This document shows positions 15,393-23,970 of a DNA stretch of 64,000 nt, one piece after another. The stretch is from JAZDLX01 sp964538455 (GTDB taxonomy: Bacteria; Electryoneota; Electryoneia; Electryoneales; Electryoneaceae), in contig CAZIDZ010000001.1 of assembly GCA_964538455.1 (NCBI GenBank), forward strand, positions 124,001 to 188,000. Direction: 5' to 3'. Under the pieces are notes generated by a model. The model saw only the letters and a list, made by a program, of their open reading frames with translations. It made no database searches and was not told where the DNA came from. The translations under genes and the position numbers were made by a program. Positions within the stretch are counted from its first letter, which is position 1; the number at the start of each line of letters is the position of its first letter.

Positions 15393-17714
15393 ATGGCGCA
15401 GTATGATTTGAACTTGCGTGACGCCCAACGGATTCTCCGCCGGCGCTGGAAGGTGGTGGTTTTTTCTACGCTGCTTGTCGTCGGCTTCAGCTATTTCTTT
15501 GGCAAGTCACGCCAGCCCGTGTACAGCTCCACCTCGTCGGTGAAAATCGAAGAGACGAGCACCGTCGCGGGCCTGCTTCTTCAGCGCCTGACCTACAGCC
15601 GGTGGGATAACATCGCCACTGCGCAGGAGTTGATCCGGAGTTTCCCGGTGATGGAGCGTGTCGCCCGGCGGCTCGGAAAGATCGAACCCGGGCTCTCCTC
15701 GGAACAGGTCCGCTCGGACCCCGAGATCAGTGCGCGCGTCAACCGGATGATCAACCAGGTGACGACGGAACGGAACGGGCGCACGAATATCATCGACATC
15801 TCCGTCACCTCAACAGACCCGCATGAGGCGCGTAATATTGCCCAGACTCTCGCGGAAGTATTCCGAGAGGTTCACCTCGAGGATCGATCCAGCCAGGATC
15901 GTGAAACGCGGGAGTTCATCGAACGTCAGACGAAGATCGCGCGCAATGCACTGGACAAGGCGGAGGAGAACCTGCAACGGTTCCGGGAGCGGACGAAGCA
16001 ACCGGTGCTTGACGATATCGTGCGCTCGAAGGTGGACGAACTCGGCGCCAAGCAGCAGTCGTTGCAGGGAATCCAGCAGCAGATCAACCAGATGGAGACC
16101 CAACTTGCACAGGTGCGTCAGCGTCAGGCGCTTGGCGTGGCGGACGTTCCGGATCTAAGCCGTCCCTCGCTGAAGCAGCTTGAAAAAAAGGGCGAGCTGC
16201 GAGTCATCGACTGGTTCGAGGTCAGCGACATGTCGTCCGCGCTGGTCAGCCTGAACGACAAGCTGATTGAACTGGAGACCAAGAAGCGGGACCTGCTTCG
16301 CCGCTTCAAGCCAAACGCCCCTGCTGTCGGCGAGGTCGAGGCGGAGATTCAGGACCTGCTCCGTGAAATCACCAAGGAAGCGAATGACAACCTGGCAAAC
16401 CTTCGTCAGCAGGAGAAGGAAATCAAGGGCTCTATTACGACTCTGCAAAAAGAGCTGGAAGGCGTTCCGGAATCGCAGCGCCGCTACGCCCAACTTCAGC
16501 GTGAAGTTAAGTTGCGCGATGAACAGTACAGCATGCTTTCGCTCAAATACCAGGAAGCGCTGATTCGGGAGGCCGACCAGGCGGACGAGGTGAGCCTTGT
16601 CCGGCCCGCAATGCTAAATCCGCAGCCGATCAACGTCAACCTGAACCGGATGATCACCGTAGGCTTCGTGATCGGTCTCGCGCTCGGGCTGGTGCTCGCG
16701 TTCCTCTTTGAAACGTTCGATACCTCGATCGGCACCATCGAAGACGTTGAGGAATACCTCCAGGTGCCGGTGCTCGGGGTGATCCCGAGCATCGATATCG
16801 ACGCCGTTGTCGAACACTTGGTGCGGCGAAACCCTTCGATGGAAAACAATCCGAACCTGGAGGCTTCCGCGCGTTTGATTACTCATATCGCACCGAAGGA
16901 TCCGGTGGCGGAGGGGTATCGCGCGCTGCGTACGGCGATCCAGTTCCGCTCGATCAGCCATCCGATCCGGACGATTACGACCACTTCCGCATCGCTGCAG
17001 GAAGGAAAATCCACGACGCTGGTCAACTTGGCGATTACTATGGCCCAGGGTGGGACCAAGGTGTTGCTGGTTGGCTGCAACCTTCGCCGCCCGAGTCTTT
17101 ATAAGGTATTCGGCATCGATCAGACGCCGGGGGTCGTTGATATCGTTCTTGGCCGCATGCCGTGGCGCGAAACGATTAAAACCGTCACCGATATCATCAT
17201 GGGCGAGCTCGGCATGGACAGCGCGCTGATGACGCCCGGGATGGAAAACCTACACATCATCACCAGTGGAGGAATTCCGCCGAATCCATCGGAGATGCTG
17301 GTGTCGAAGCAGATGGCTGATTTTATCGAAGAGGCGAAGGAGGAGTTTGATGTTGTCCTTTTCGATGCACCGCCGGTGCTGCCCGTGACCGATGCTGCGA
17401 TTCTGTCAAAACGCACCGATGCGACCCTGCTGATCTACCGTACGGGAAGGGTACCGCGTGCGGCGCTGAAACGGGCCAAGGTCCAGGTCGAGTCGGTGGG
17501 CGCGCGCGTGCTCGGGGTTGTCCTCAATGACCTTCGCGCGGAACTCGTTGGTTACTCCGGATCGCAGTATTACTACGGAAAGTATTACGGCGCTTCCGGG
17601 GAGAACGAGGTGCTGTCCGAGACGGAGGGCAGGGTCGGTGGCGGGTTGGGCCGCAAGCTGAAAAGCCCCTTCAGCGGCGGGCTCTTCTCGTCCAAGAAAC
17701 GGCAGAAAGTATAA
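15393..17714 (+). CDS. Wzc-like polysaccharide co-polymerase / tyrosine autokinase
   Basis: 773 aa. An N-terminal Wzz domain with TM helix (about 20-40) is followed by a long coiled coil (about 180-400) and a second TM (about 425). The C-terminal BY-kinase domain has Walker A SLQEGKSTT (about 534) and Walker B DVVLFDAPP (about 653). Walker A' reads LLVGCNLRRP, so both acidic residues of the usual D-x-D-x-R are lost. The C-terminal tyrosine cluster (SQYYYGKYYG, about 727) is present. It controls chain length and export together with Wza; kinase activity is uncertain because of the altered Walker A'. Confidence 0.9.
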   Translation: MAQYDLNLRDAQRILRRRWKVVVFSTLLVVGFSYFFGKSRQPVYSSTSSVKIEETSTVAGLLLQRLTYSRWDNIATAQELIRSFPVMERVARRLGKIEPGLSSEQVRSDPEISARVNRMINQVTTERNGRTNIIDISVTSTDPHEARNIAQTLAEVFREVHLEDRSSQDRETREFIERQTKIARNALDKAEENLQRFRERTKQPVLDDIVRSKVDELGAKQQSLQGIQQQINQMETQLAQVRQRQALGVADVPDLSRPSLKQLEKKGELRVIDWFEVSDMSSALVSLNDKLIELETKKRDLLRRFKPNAPAVGEVEAEIQDLLREITKEANDNLANLRQQEKEIKGSITTLQKELEGVPESQRRYAQLQREVKLRDEQYSMLSLKYQEALIREADQADEVSLVRPAMLNPQPINVNLNRMITVGFVIGLALGLVLAFLFETFDTSIGTIEDVEEYLQVPVLGVIPSIDIDAVVEHLVRRNPSMENNPNLEASARLITHIAPKDPVAEGYRALRTAIQFRSISHPIRTITTTSASLQEGKSTTLVNLAITMAQGGTKVLLVGCNLRRPSLYKVFGIDQTPGVVDIVLGRMPWRETIKTVTDIIMGELGMDSALMTPGMENLHIITSGGIPPNPSEMLVSKQMADFIEEAKEEFDVVLFDAPPVLPVTDAAILSKRTDATLLIYRTGRVPRAALKRAKVQVESVGARVLGVVLNDLRAELVGYSGSQYYYGKYYGASGENEVLSETEGRVGGGLGRKLKSPFSGGLFSSKKRQKV

Positions 17715-17720
17715 GTCGAA

Positions 17721-19217
17721 ATGCTTGCCTCGTTCGGGATGGGCACACGGCGGTCGACGGTGGTTCTCGCTGTTGTGGGAATCGTGCTGACCGCGGTCAC
17801 TCTCAGTTTTCTCGTGGGCCGGAACGAAGTGCTTGCGATTTATGTGGTCGCAGGGCTGGGCCTCTTCATCTTCGCTTACCTCAATACTTCCTTCGGTCTC
17901 TCCGTGCTCATTCTATCGATGCTGCTCTCCCCGGAATTCAGCATCGGTGGGGCCGGTGGGATCGGCCAGATGGCCCAGCGAAACGTGGTGATTCGGATCG
18001 ACGACGTCGTGCTCGGCCTGATTACCCTCTCCTGGATGGCCCGGATGGCGGTGAACAAGGATCTGGGACTGTTCATCCGCACCCCCTTGAACACGCCGAT
18101 GTACATCTACCTCGGCCTTAGCCTGATCTCGACGCTGGTCGGCATCTACCTGGGTACGGTTCGCCCACTGATCGGCCTGCTCTACATCGTCAAGTACTTC
18201 CAATACTTCCTGATTTTCCTGATGGCGGCGACGCATATCCAGACTCTGAAGCAAGCGGACCGCTTTATGCGTCTGATTTTGTTCACCGCGCTTGCCGTAT
18301 CTGTGTATGCGATCATACAGATACCCTCAGGAGTACGCGTCTCCGCGCCGTTTGAAGGGGTCGCTGGCGAAGCCAACACGCTCGGTGGATACCTGGTCCT
18401 GATCATGTGTATCGTAATCGGCATCCTGACCGGGACGCGTAATCCGAAGAGAGGGCTGCTGTACCTGGTGCTGCTCGGTCTGGTTGTGCTGCCTTTCATC
18501 TATACTCTGTCGCGTTCGTCGTGGATAGCAATTATCCCCGCGATGTTTGCCTTTCTCTATTACTCGCCCTTGCGGCGCTACATCATGATCGGCATTCTCG
18601 CGATGGCGATTGTGCTCCCGCTGGTTGCTCCCCCGGAGATTTATCAGCGCATTAACGAAACATTCTCCCACCGAAACCTGTTGCGCGAGGATGTGGTTGA
18701 GCTTGGTGACACCGCCCTCGACCCGTCCACCTCGGCACGCATCCTCTCCTGGATATCGACATTGAAGCAGTTTACCAAGCGGCCGGTGCTCGGCTGGGGG
18801 GTCACCGGCGCCGGCTTCAAGGACGCGCAATATTTCCGCGTACTCGTCGAGACCGGGGTTCTGGGATTGATTGCCTTCCTATACCTGCTCTGGTCCGTGC
18901 AACGTCTCGCGAAGCGAAGCCTGAACAGCATCAGCCCCACCAAGGATCCGCGCTATCACGGCATTGTGGTGGGATACATCGCCGGGTACTGGGGGCTGCT
19001 CGTACACGCCATCGGGGCCAACACCTTCATCATCGTCCGCATTATGGAGCCGTTTTGGTTTCTCACCGCAATTGTTTGGCTGCTGCCGGAGCTGATTCGC
19101 AAGGAGAACGCCAGGCGCGACACGGAGGTCAGCATCGACCCGGAGGTTATTTCCGTTCTCGCGGGCGGTGATCCGGAAAAGAGAGAGTTGGGCGAATCGG
19201 GTCCTTGGACAGAGTGA
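17721..19217 (+). CDS. O-antigen ligase / Wzy-type membrane protein
   Basis: 498 aa with about 12 hydrophobic segments. The characteristic WaaL/Wzy_C loop is seen (LSRSSWIAIIPAMFAFLYYSP), followed by GWGVTGAGFKDAQYFRVLVETGVLG. These proteins polymerise or ligate undecaprenyl-linked glycans in the periplasm; sequence alone does not separate polymerase from ligase. It starts 6 nt after the wzc-like gene and ends the co-directional run that begins at dnaA. There are no glycosyltransferases or flippase nearby, so the glycan must be built from elsewhere. Confidence 0.85.
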   Translation: MLASFGMGTRRSTVVLAVVGIVLTAVTLSFLVGRNEVLAIYVVAGLGLFIFAYLNTSFGLSVLILSMLLSPEFSIGGAGGIGQMAQRNVVIRIDDVVLGLITLSWMARMAVNKDLGLFIRTPLNTPMYIYLGLSLISTLVGIYLGTVRPLIGLLYIVKYFQYFLIFLMAATHIQTLKQADRFMRLILFTALAVSVYAIIQIPSGVRVSAPFEGVAGEANTLGGYLVLIMCIVIGILTGTRNPKRGLLYLVLLGLVVLPFIYTLSRSSWIAIIPAMFAFLYYSPLRRYIMIGILAMAIVLPLVAPPEIYQRINETFSHRNLLREDVVELGDTALDPSTSARILSWISTLKQFTKRPVLGWGVTGAGFKDAQYFRVLVETGVLGLIAFLYLLWSVQRLAKRSLNSISPTKDPRYHGIVVGYIAGYWGLLVHAIGANTFIIVRIMEPFWFLTAIVWLLPELIRKENARRDTEVSIDPEVISVLAGGDPEKRELGESGPWTE

Positions 19218-19293
19218 CTACGAATACTCGCGCGTGCCCGCCACGAGCTGCGGGCGGGTAAAGAACGCTGCGGCGCGGCGACACCGGAGAGTG

Positions 19294-19971
19294 TCAGGCG
19301 GAGGGGGTGTAGCGCAGGACCAGTACCGTACGATGGGGCAGCACGGGGAGGGTGTTGATCAGCGACCACTCTCCGGGAGACAGTTCTTTCAGCTCACGTG
19401 TTCCTTCCGGTCCTTTCCACGCCAACAGAGTGCCTTTGTCACGCAGCAGCGATGCGGCCCAGGGAGCGACCTCCTTGAGCATACCTACCGCCCGTACGAC
19501 GACGGTGTCAAACGTGTGGCCGACGTGTTGCGAATACGTCTCGGCGCGGTCATGCACGACTTCCACGTTCTTCAGCTTCAACTCGTCGACCACATTGCGC
19601 AGCGCTAGGGTCTTGGCGCGGCGAGAATCCATCAGGGTGAATTGCGTTCCGGGAAGGAGAATGGCCAGGGGGATGCCCGGAAATCCTCCTCCTGTTCCGA
19701 GGTCCAGAATATGCCCGCCTGAATGCCAGGAAAGATCCCTTGCCGGCGCGAGACTCTCCCACAACGACTGGAGGAGCACCGTATCGACATCCGCGCGCGA
19801 AACGAGATTGATCTGCTCGTTCAGCTCGCGCACGAGCAGCAAATGGTCTAGCAGCTTTCCAGCCTGGCTGGTCTCTTCATCGAGACCGAGGTGGACGACG
19901 ATCTCATGAATGGCGGCGCTCGATATGGCGGGTCCCCTCTCCTGCCTCGAAAGCCACCCGGGAAGCTCCAT
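19294..19971 (-). CDS. rsmG: 16S rRNA m7G527 methyltransferase RsmG
   Basis: SAM-dependent methyltransferase that modifies G527 of 16S rRNA. The motif HILDLGTGGGFPGIPLAILLPG is the RsmG SAM-binding loop, followed by LMDSRRAKTLALRNVV. ATG 19971 gives 225 aa, the normal size. The frame stays open to 20286, and an ATG at 20277 preceded by AGGTGA would add about 100 Arg/Lys/Ser/Pro-rich residues; this extension could be real. It is the last gene of the rpmH-to-rsmG block. parA/parB, which often follow, are absent; a convergent polysaccharide gene ends 76 nt away. Confidence 0.93.
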   Translation of the reverse strand: MELPGWLSRQERGPAISSAAIHEIVVHLGLDEETSQAGKLLDHLLLVRELNEQINLVSRADVDTVLLQSLWESLAPARDLSWHSGGHILDLGTGGGFPGIPLAILLPGTQFTLMDSRRAKTLALRNVVDELKLKNVEVVHDRAETYSQHVGHTFDTVVVRAVGMLKEVAPWAASLLRDKGTLLAWKGPEGTRELKELSPGEWSLINTLPVLPHRTVLVLRYTPSA

Positions 19972-20388
19972 TCCCGGCACAGCGCCGAGGGAGAGGCGTT
20001 TTCGTGTTCGATGAAGGGTTTTCCTTCCGGGGGACTCCTTGCGGAAGGATCGACTCGCTCCGCTGTTCACTTCATTTCTGGAACGGCCGCTCCGTATGTC
20101 TCTCGCGCCGCTCGGTCCGTGCCTTCCTGGTTTTAAAGTCGAAGAACCCGGCGTCGAGGATCGTTGGCCGTCATGCTTTTTTCGCGCAGGGGAGACGCCG
20201 GGGGGACGCGATGGCTTCTTCCCGCGCGGGCCGTTCGGCCGAAACCGAGCTTCTTTTTTTGAAAACCCTCGAGCCATTATTTTCACCTGAACGAGATCGG
20301 GGCCGGGTCGTGAATAAAGGTGCGTTCAAGACGTTGCGGTAGGCCGTTGCCGCGTTTTGTGAAAAGGTCGCGAGAAAAGATGGGGGCG
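19972..20388 (-). other. mnmG-rsmG gap, possibly coding a basic RsmG extension
   Basis: 417 nt without an assigned gene. On the minus strand it is open in frame with rsmG up to 20286 and would encode an Arg/Lys/Pro/Ser/Gly-rich sequence (MARGFSKKEARFRPNGPRGK at its start). No terminator or repeat was seen. Either it is a non-coding spacer or the true 5' part of rsmG. Confidence 0.5.
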
Positions 20389-22248
20389 TCAAGCGGAAAG
20401 GTGCACGAGGAGAATAGCAAGATCGGCTGGGGTCACGCCCGCGATTCGGCCCGCCTGGCCCAGCGTCGCGGGTCGGTGAAGTTGGAGCTTCTGCCTTCCC
20501 TCCGCGGAGAGGGCCGCGATCGCCTCGAAATTGAAGACATCGGGAATGCGCTTCTCCTCCTGGGAGCGAATCTTTTCAATCTGCCGGCGCTCACGGTCCA
20601 GATACCCCTCGTAGCGAAGTTCGATGTCGGCGGCGCTCATCACTTTAGGATCATTCAGCGCGCCGTTGAGCGCGGATAGTTCGGGGAAATGGGCAATGTC
20701 CAGCAGGCGGACATTCGCTCGTTTCAGCAGGTGTGAGACCGGTTCGATGCGGTCGGGTCCGGGATCGTCCGGCATCACCCTACTTCTTGAGAGTAGGATG
20801 CCGCGCAGTCCCGTGACAAGATTGCGCTGCCGTTCGACGCGCTCTCGAATCGCCTCGTAACGGTCTCGGGAGATCAGGCCCGCGCGGAATGCGTCTTCAT
20901 GGAGGCGCTCCTCCGCGTTGTCCTGCCGCAGTAGCAAGCGGTATTCCGCTCGGCTAGTGAACATCCGGTACGGTTCCCTGGGATGCAGAGTGATCAGGTC
21001 GTCGACAAGCACACCCGCATAGGCTTGGTCACGGCGCAGGATCAGGGACTCGCGTGAGCGGACTGCCAGGGCTGCGTTGGCGCCGGCGATCAACCCTTGA
21101 ACCGCCGCCTCCTCGTACCCGGACGTTCCGTTGATCTGCCCGGCGAGGTAAAGCCCGGAGATCCGTTTTGTCTCGAGGGTAGGCCGAAGTTCGTGAGGAG
21201 GAACGACATCGTATTCCACCGCGTACCCGGGACGGCCGATCTCTGCCTCGGAGCAGCCGGGCAACGCCCGCAGTGCCTTGCGCTGAACCTCTTCGGGAAG
21301 CGAGGTGGAGAACCCGTTGAGGTAGAGCCAGGGGTGGTCAAGGCCCTCGGGTTCGAAGACCAGGGGATGCCGGTCGCGGTCGGGGAAACGCATCACCTTG
21401 TCTTCGATGGAGGGGCAATAACGGGGCCCGACGCTCTTGATCTGCCCGTTGAACATCGGGGCGTCGTCGATCCTGTCGCGGATCATCGCGTGGGCCTCCG
21501 GGGTGCTGTGGAGGCGGTAGCACGCTCGCTGCGGCAGCGACCGGGAGGTGGACTCGTAGCTGAAGTACCACAGCTCCTCGTCGCCCTCCTGCCGCTCCAT
21601 GATCGAGAGGTCCACGGTGGACGCGACAACCCGCGGCGGGGTTCCTGTCTTGAACCGGTCGAGGGGAAAACCGAGGTGGGTAAGGCTCCCCGATAGACTC
21701 TCGGCGGGCGGCTCGCCGTACCGCCCGGACCGCTCCTGCCGGGAACCGACGTGGATCAGGCCGCGAAGAAAAGTTCCCGAACAGATGATTGCTGTACGGC
21801 AGGGGAGAATGCCGCATCCGGATGTTTCGACACCGACGACATGGCCGTCCGACACGGCTATCCCGATAGCCTCGTCTTCCAGGATCTCGATGTCGGGATA
21901 TCGCTCTTGGAATAGTTGGTCAACGACGGCGGTGTATGTTTCGCGGTCCAGCTGTGCGCGCGGAGACCAGACGGCGGGGCCTTTGGAACGGTTCAGCATC
22001 CGGTACTGGATTGCCGAACGGTCGCTGGCAACCGCCATCAGGCCGCCGAGCGCGTCCACCTCTTTGACGAGCTGGCCCTTTGCGGTTCCGCCCATCGCGG
22101 GGTTGCAGGAGAGGCGCGCCAGCGCCCGGCGCTCACGGGTGACAAGAGCCACGTGCGAACCGATACGGCTCGCCGCTGCCGCAGCCTCAACGCCCGCGTG
22201 TCCGCCGCCGATGACCACCACGTCGTACAAGGGATACCCCACAGCCAT
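20389..22248 (-). CDS. mnmG: tRNA uridine 5-carboxymethylaminomethyl modification enzyme MnmG
   Basis: FAD-dependent partner of MnmE that modifies U34 of several tRNAs. 619 aa, normal length. The N-terminus has the dinucleotide-binding motif YDVVVIGGGHAGVEAAAAASR, then SCNPAMGGTAKGQLVKEVDALGG and the conserved TGTPPR region. Near the C-terminus, RAEYRLLLRQDNAEERL and the RYEGYLDRERRQIEK segment are typical. ATG 22248 is at the family start. It lies 325 nt downstream of mnmE in the same direction, with a parS site in the gap. Confidence 0.97.
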   Translation of the reverse strand: MAVGYPLYDVVVIGGGHAGVEAAAAASRIGSHVALVTRERRALARLSCNPAMGGTAKGQLVKEVDALGGLMAVASDRSAIQYRMLNRSKGPAVWSPRAQLDRETYTAVVDQLFQERYPDIEILEDEAIGIAVSDGHVVGVETSGCGILPCRTAIICSGTFLRGLIHVGSRQERSGRYGEPPAESLSGSLTHLGFPLDRFKTGTPPRVVASTVDLSIMERQEGDEELWYFSYESTSRSLPQRACYRLHSTPEAHAMIRDRIDDAPMFNGQIKSVGPRYCPSIEDKVMRFPDRDRHPLVFEPEGLDHPWLYLNGFSTSLPEEVQRKALRALPGCSEAEIGRPGYAVEYDVVPPHELRPTLETKRISGLYLAGQINGTSGYEEAAVQGLIAGANAALAVRSRESLILRRDQAYAGVLVDDLITLHPREPYRMFTSRAEYRLLLRQDNAEERLHEDAFRAGLISRDRYEAIRERVERQRNLVTGLRGILLSRSRVMPDDPGPDRIEPVSHLLKRANVRLLDIAHFPELSALNGALNDPKVMSAADIELRYEGYLDRERRQIEKIRSQEEKRIPDVFNFEAIAALSAEGRQKLQLHRPATLGQAGRIAGVTPADLAILLVHLSA

Positions 22249-22573
22249 ATGATTCTCAAACGGAAGGCAAAATAAGAAGCCGCCCCGCCAGAAAGAAGCC
22301 CCAACGCACCGAAGACAGGGCCCCTAAAGCCTCGCGGCGCAGATAAAAAAGTGCTCATTGGACAAAGATCCGCGAATGCGAAGCGAGGCAACCGCTGCGG
22401 AACCACGGGCTACACCGAATTTCCGGCGGTTGCAGTCAGGGCCATTTCAAACCGTAACACGGACAGTGGGCCGGGATGTGGATTTGCACTACAAAAAAGG
22501 AGGGGAAGCCCGAGGAGAATCTGTGAGCTGCTGTTTCTATTGTCTTAACGGAGAATGTTTCACGTGAAACACC
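22249..22573. other. mnmE-mnmG gap containing parS
   Basis: A 325-nt gap. Its only clear element is the parS palindrome at its mnmE-proximal end. The rest shows no repeat or credible small gene; ORFs of 65-69 codons on the plus strand lack ribosome-binding sites and family features. Confidence 0.6.
22556..22571. other. parS centromere-like site 1
   Basis: TGTTTCACGTGAAACA is a perfect 16-bp palindrome identical to the bacterial parS consensus bound by ParB. It lies 3 nt from the mnmE stop. Chromosomal parS sites cluster near oriC, in agreement with the origin about 14 kb away. Confidence 0.92.
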
Positions 22574-23929
22574 CTATTTGCCGATACAAAATCCAGCGAA
22601 AATGCGGTTCAGCAGATCTTCCGCAGTCAATGCGCCTGTAATTTCTCCGAGGGAGTGCAGCGCCGTACGGAGTTCTTCGGCGATCAACTCGTCTCCGGCC
22701 GCTTCCAGCAAGGCTTTGCGGGTGTTTTCCAGCGCAACGGCGGTTTCGGTAAGCAGTTTTGCGTGCCGTTCCTCGAGAACAAGCACCTCTCCCGGGTCGA
22801 ACCCGTGACGCAACCGTGTGCCGATCGCGTCCAGTAGGTCGTTGATTCCTTCGCCGGACTTGGCGCTCAGGACGATTTGCGGGTGGAATTGGCTGTCTTT
22901 GGGGGGCAAATCGGGCAAATCTGCCTTGCCGCGCACCCAAAGACAGGTTTCACGTGAAACAAGGTCGTCGGGCGGCGGCGCGAAATCGGGCGGAGAGGAG
23001 AGCCAAACGGCAAGATCTGCGGATCCCAGGAGCTGCTGTGAACGTTGAGTTCCTTCGGCCTCGATGCTGTCCATGGCGGCGCGCAGCCCCGCTGTATCGA
23101 TCAGCTGGACCCGCACACCACCGACATCCATGGAGATATCGAGATAATCGCGAGTAGTTCCGGGAATCTCGCTGACTATCGCACGCTCATACCCTGCGAG
23201 ACAGTTCAGCAGGGTCGATTTTCCCACATTTGGTGGACCGGCGATGACAACCCTTGCCCCGTGACGCAGATAGCGCCCCAAACGGTACTGGTCTGCAAAC
23301 GCACGCACTCGTTCTGCAAGTTCCTCGAGGCTTTTCGACACACGTTCGCGGTTGACCACGTCGAGATCTTCCTCGACGAAGTCAAGCCCGATTTCGATCA
23401 GGCCAAGAAGATCGCCGATTTCATCACGAAGGGCCCGGATCTCCCTACCGAGCCGCCCTTCCAGCAAACGCGCCGCGCTGCGCGCCGCCGCTTCCGTTCC
23501 GGCGTTGGTGACCGCGGCGACCGCTTCCGCCTGCTCGAGGGTCATTTTTCCGTTGATAAACGCCCTTCGTGTGTATTCACCCGGTTCCGCGGGACGAGCG
23601 CCAAGAGCGATCAAACGGCGAAGCACGAGGCGCAGTGTTTCCCTGCCGCCGTGACAGATGAATTCCACGAGGTCTTCGCCTGTGTAGCTGGCGGGGCCGC
23701 GCCAGGGGAGCAGCACCGCCTGGTCCAACGGCGATCCGTCACTGTCCTTGATAACGGCCACCCGTGCGCGCCGAGGCTCTGTTCTCTTCGCAAAGATCTT
23801 GTCCGTTTCAGTAAGCGCCGCGGCCGCCAGGCTCCATGCGTCGGGTCCCGAAACGCGAACGACCCCCAGGGCTCCGGCACCTTCGGGGGTCGCAATCGCG
23901 ACGATTGTATCATATCGAGATGAGAGCAT
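22574..23929 (-). CDS. mnmE: tRNA modification GTPase MnmE
   Basis: Works with MnmG on wobble uridine; a dimer with an inserted G domain. 451 aa. The N-terminal folate-binding domain shows TIVAIATPEGAGALGVVRVSG. G1 is GPPNVGKSTLLN, G2 IPGTTRDY and G3 DTAGLR, and the C-terminus ends in FCIGK with the catalytic cysteine. No motif is missing. Position between yidC and mnmG is the usual one. A second parS site lies inside its coding sequence, so that segment is under dual constraint. Confidence 0.97.
   Translation of the reverse strand: MLSSRYDTIVAIATPEGAGALGVVRVSGPDAWSLAAAALTETDKIFAKRTEPRRARVAVIKDSDGSPLDQAVLLPWRGPASYTGEDLVEFICHGGRETLRLVLRRLIALGARPAEPGEYTRRAFINGKMTLEQAEAVAAVTNAGTEAAARSAARLLEGRLGREIRALRDEIGDLLGLIEIGLDFVEEDLDVVNRERVSKSLEELAERVRAFADQYRLGRYLRHGARVVIAGPPNVGKSTLLNCLAGYERAIVSEIPGTTRDYLDISMDVGGVRVQLIDTAGLRAAMDSIEAEGTQRSQQLLGSADLAVWLSSPPDFAPPPDDLVSRETCLWVRGKADLPDLPPKDSQFHPQIVLSAKSGEGINDLLDAIGTRLRHGFDPGEVLVLEERHAKLLTETAVALENTRKALLEAAGDELIAEELRTALHSLGEITGALTAEDLLNRIFAGFCIGK
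22946..22961. other. parS centromere-like site 2, inside mnmE
   Basis: GGTTTCACGTGAAACA matches the parS consensus at 15 of 16 positions (first base G for T). It lies 390 bp from site 1 within the mnmE coding sequence, which is unlikely by chance for a 14-bp core palindrome. Confidence 0.85.
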
Positions 23930-23970
23930 ATGCCCCTGAAATGCTCATGTTTTTTGGAGTTGTTCTGTGT

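Noticed and set aside
19218..19293. GCCCGC/GCGGGC inverted repeat as a terminator between convergent genes
   Set aside because: Short stem with no T-run on either strand.
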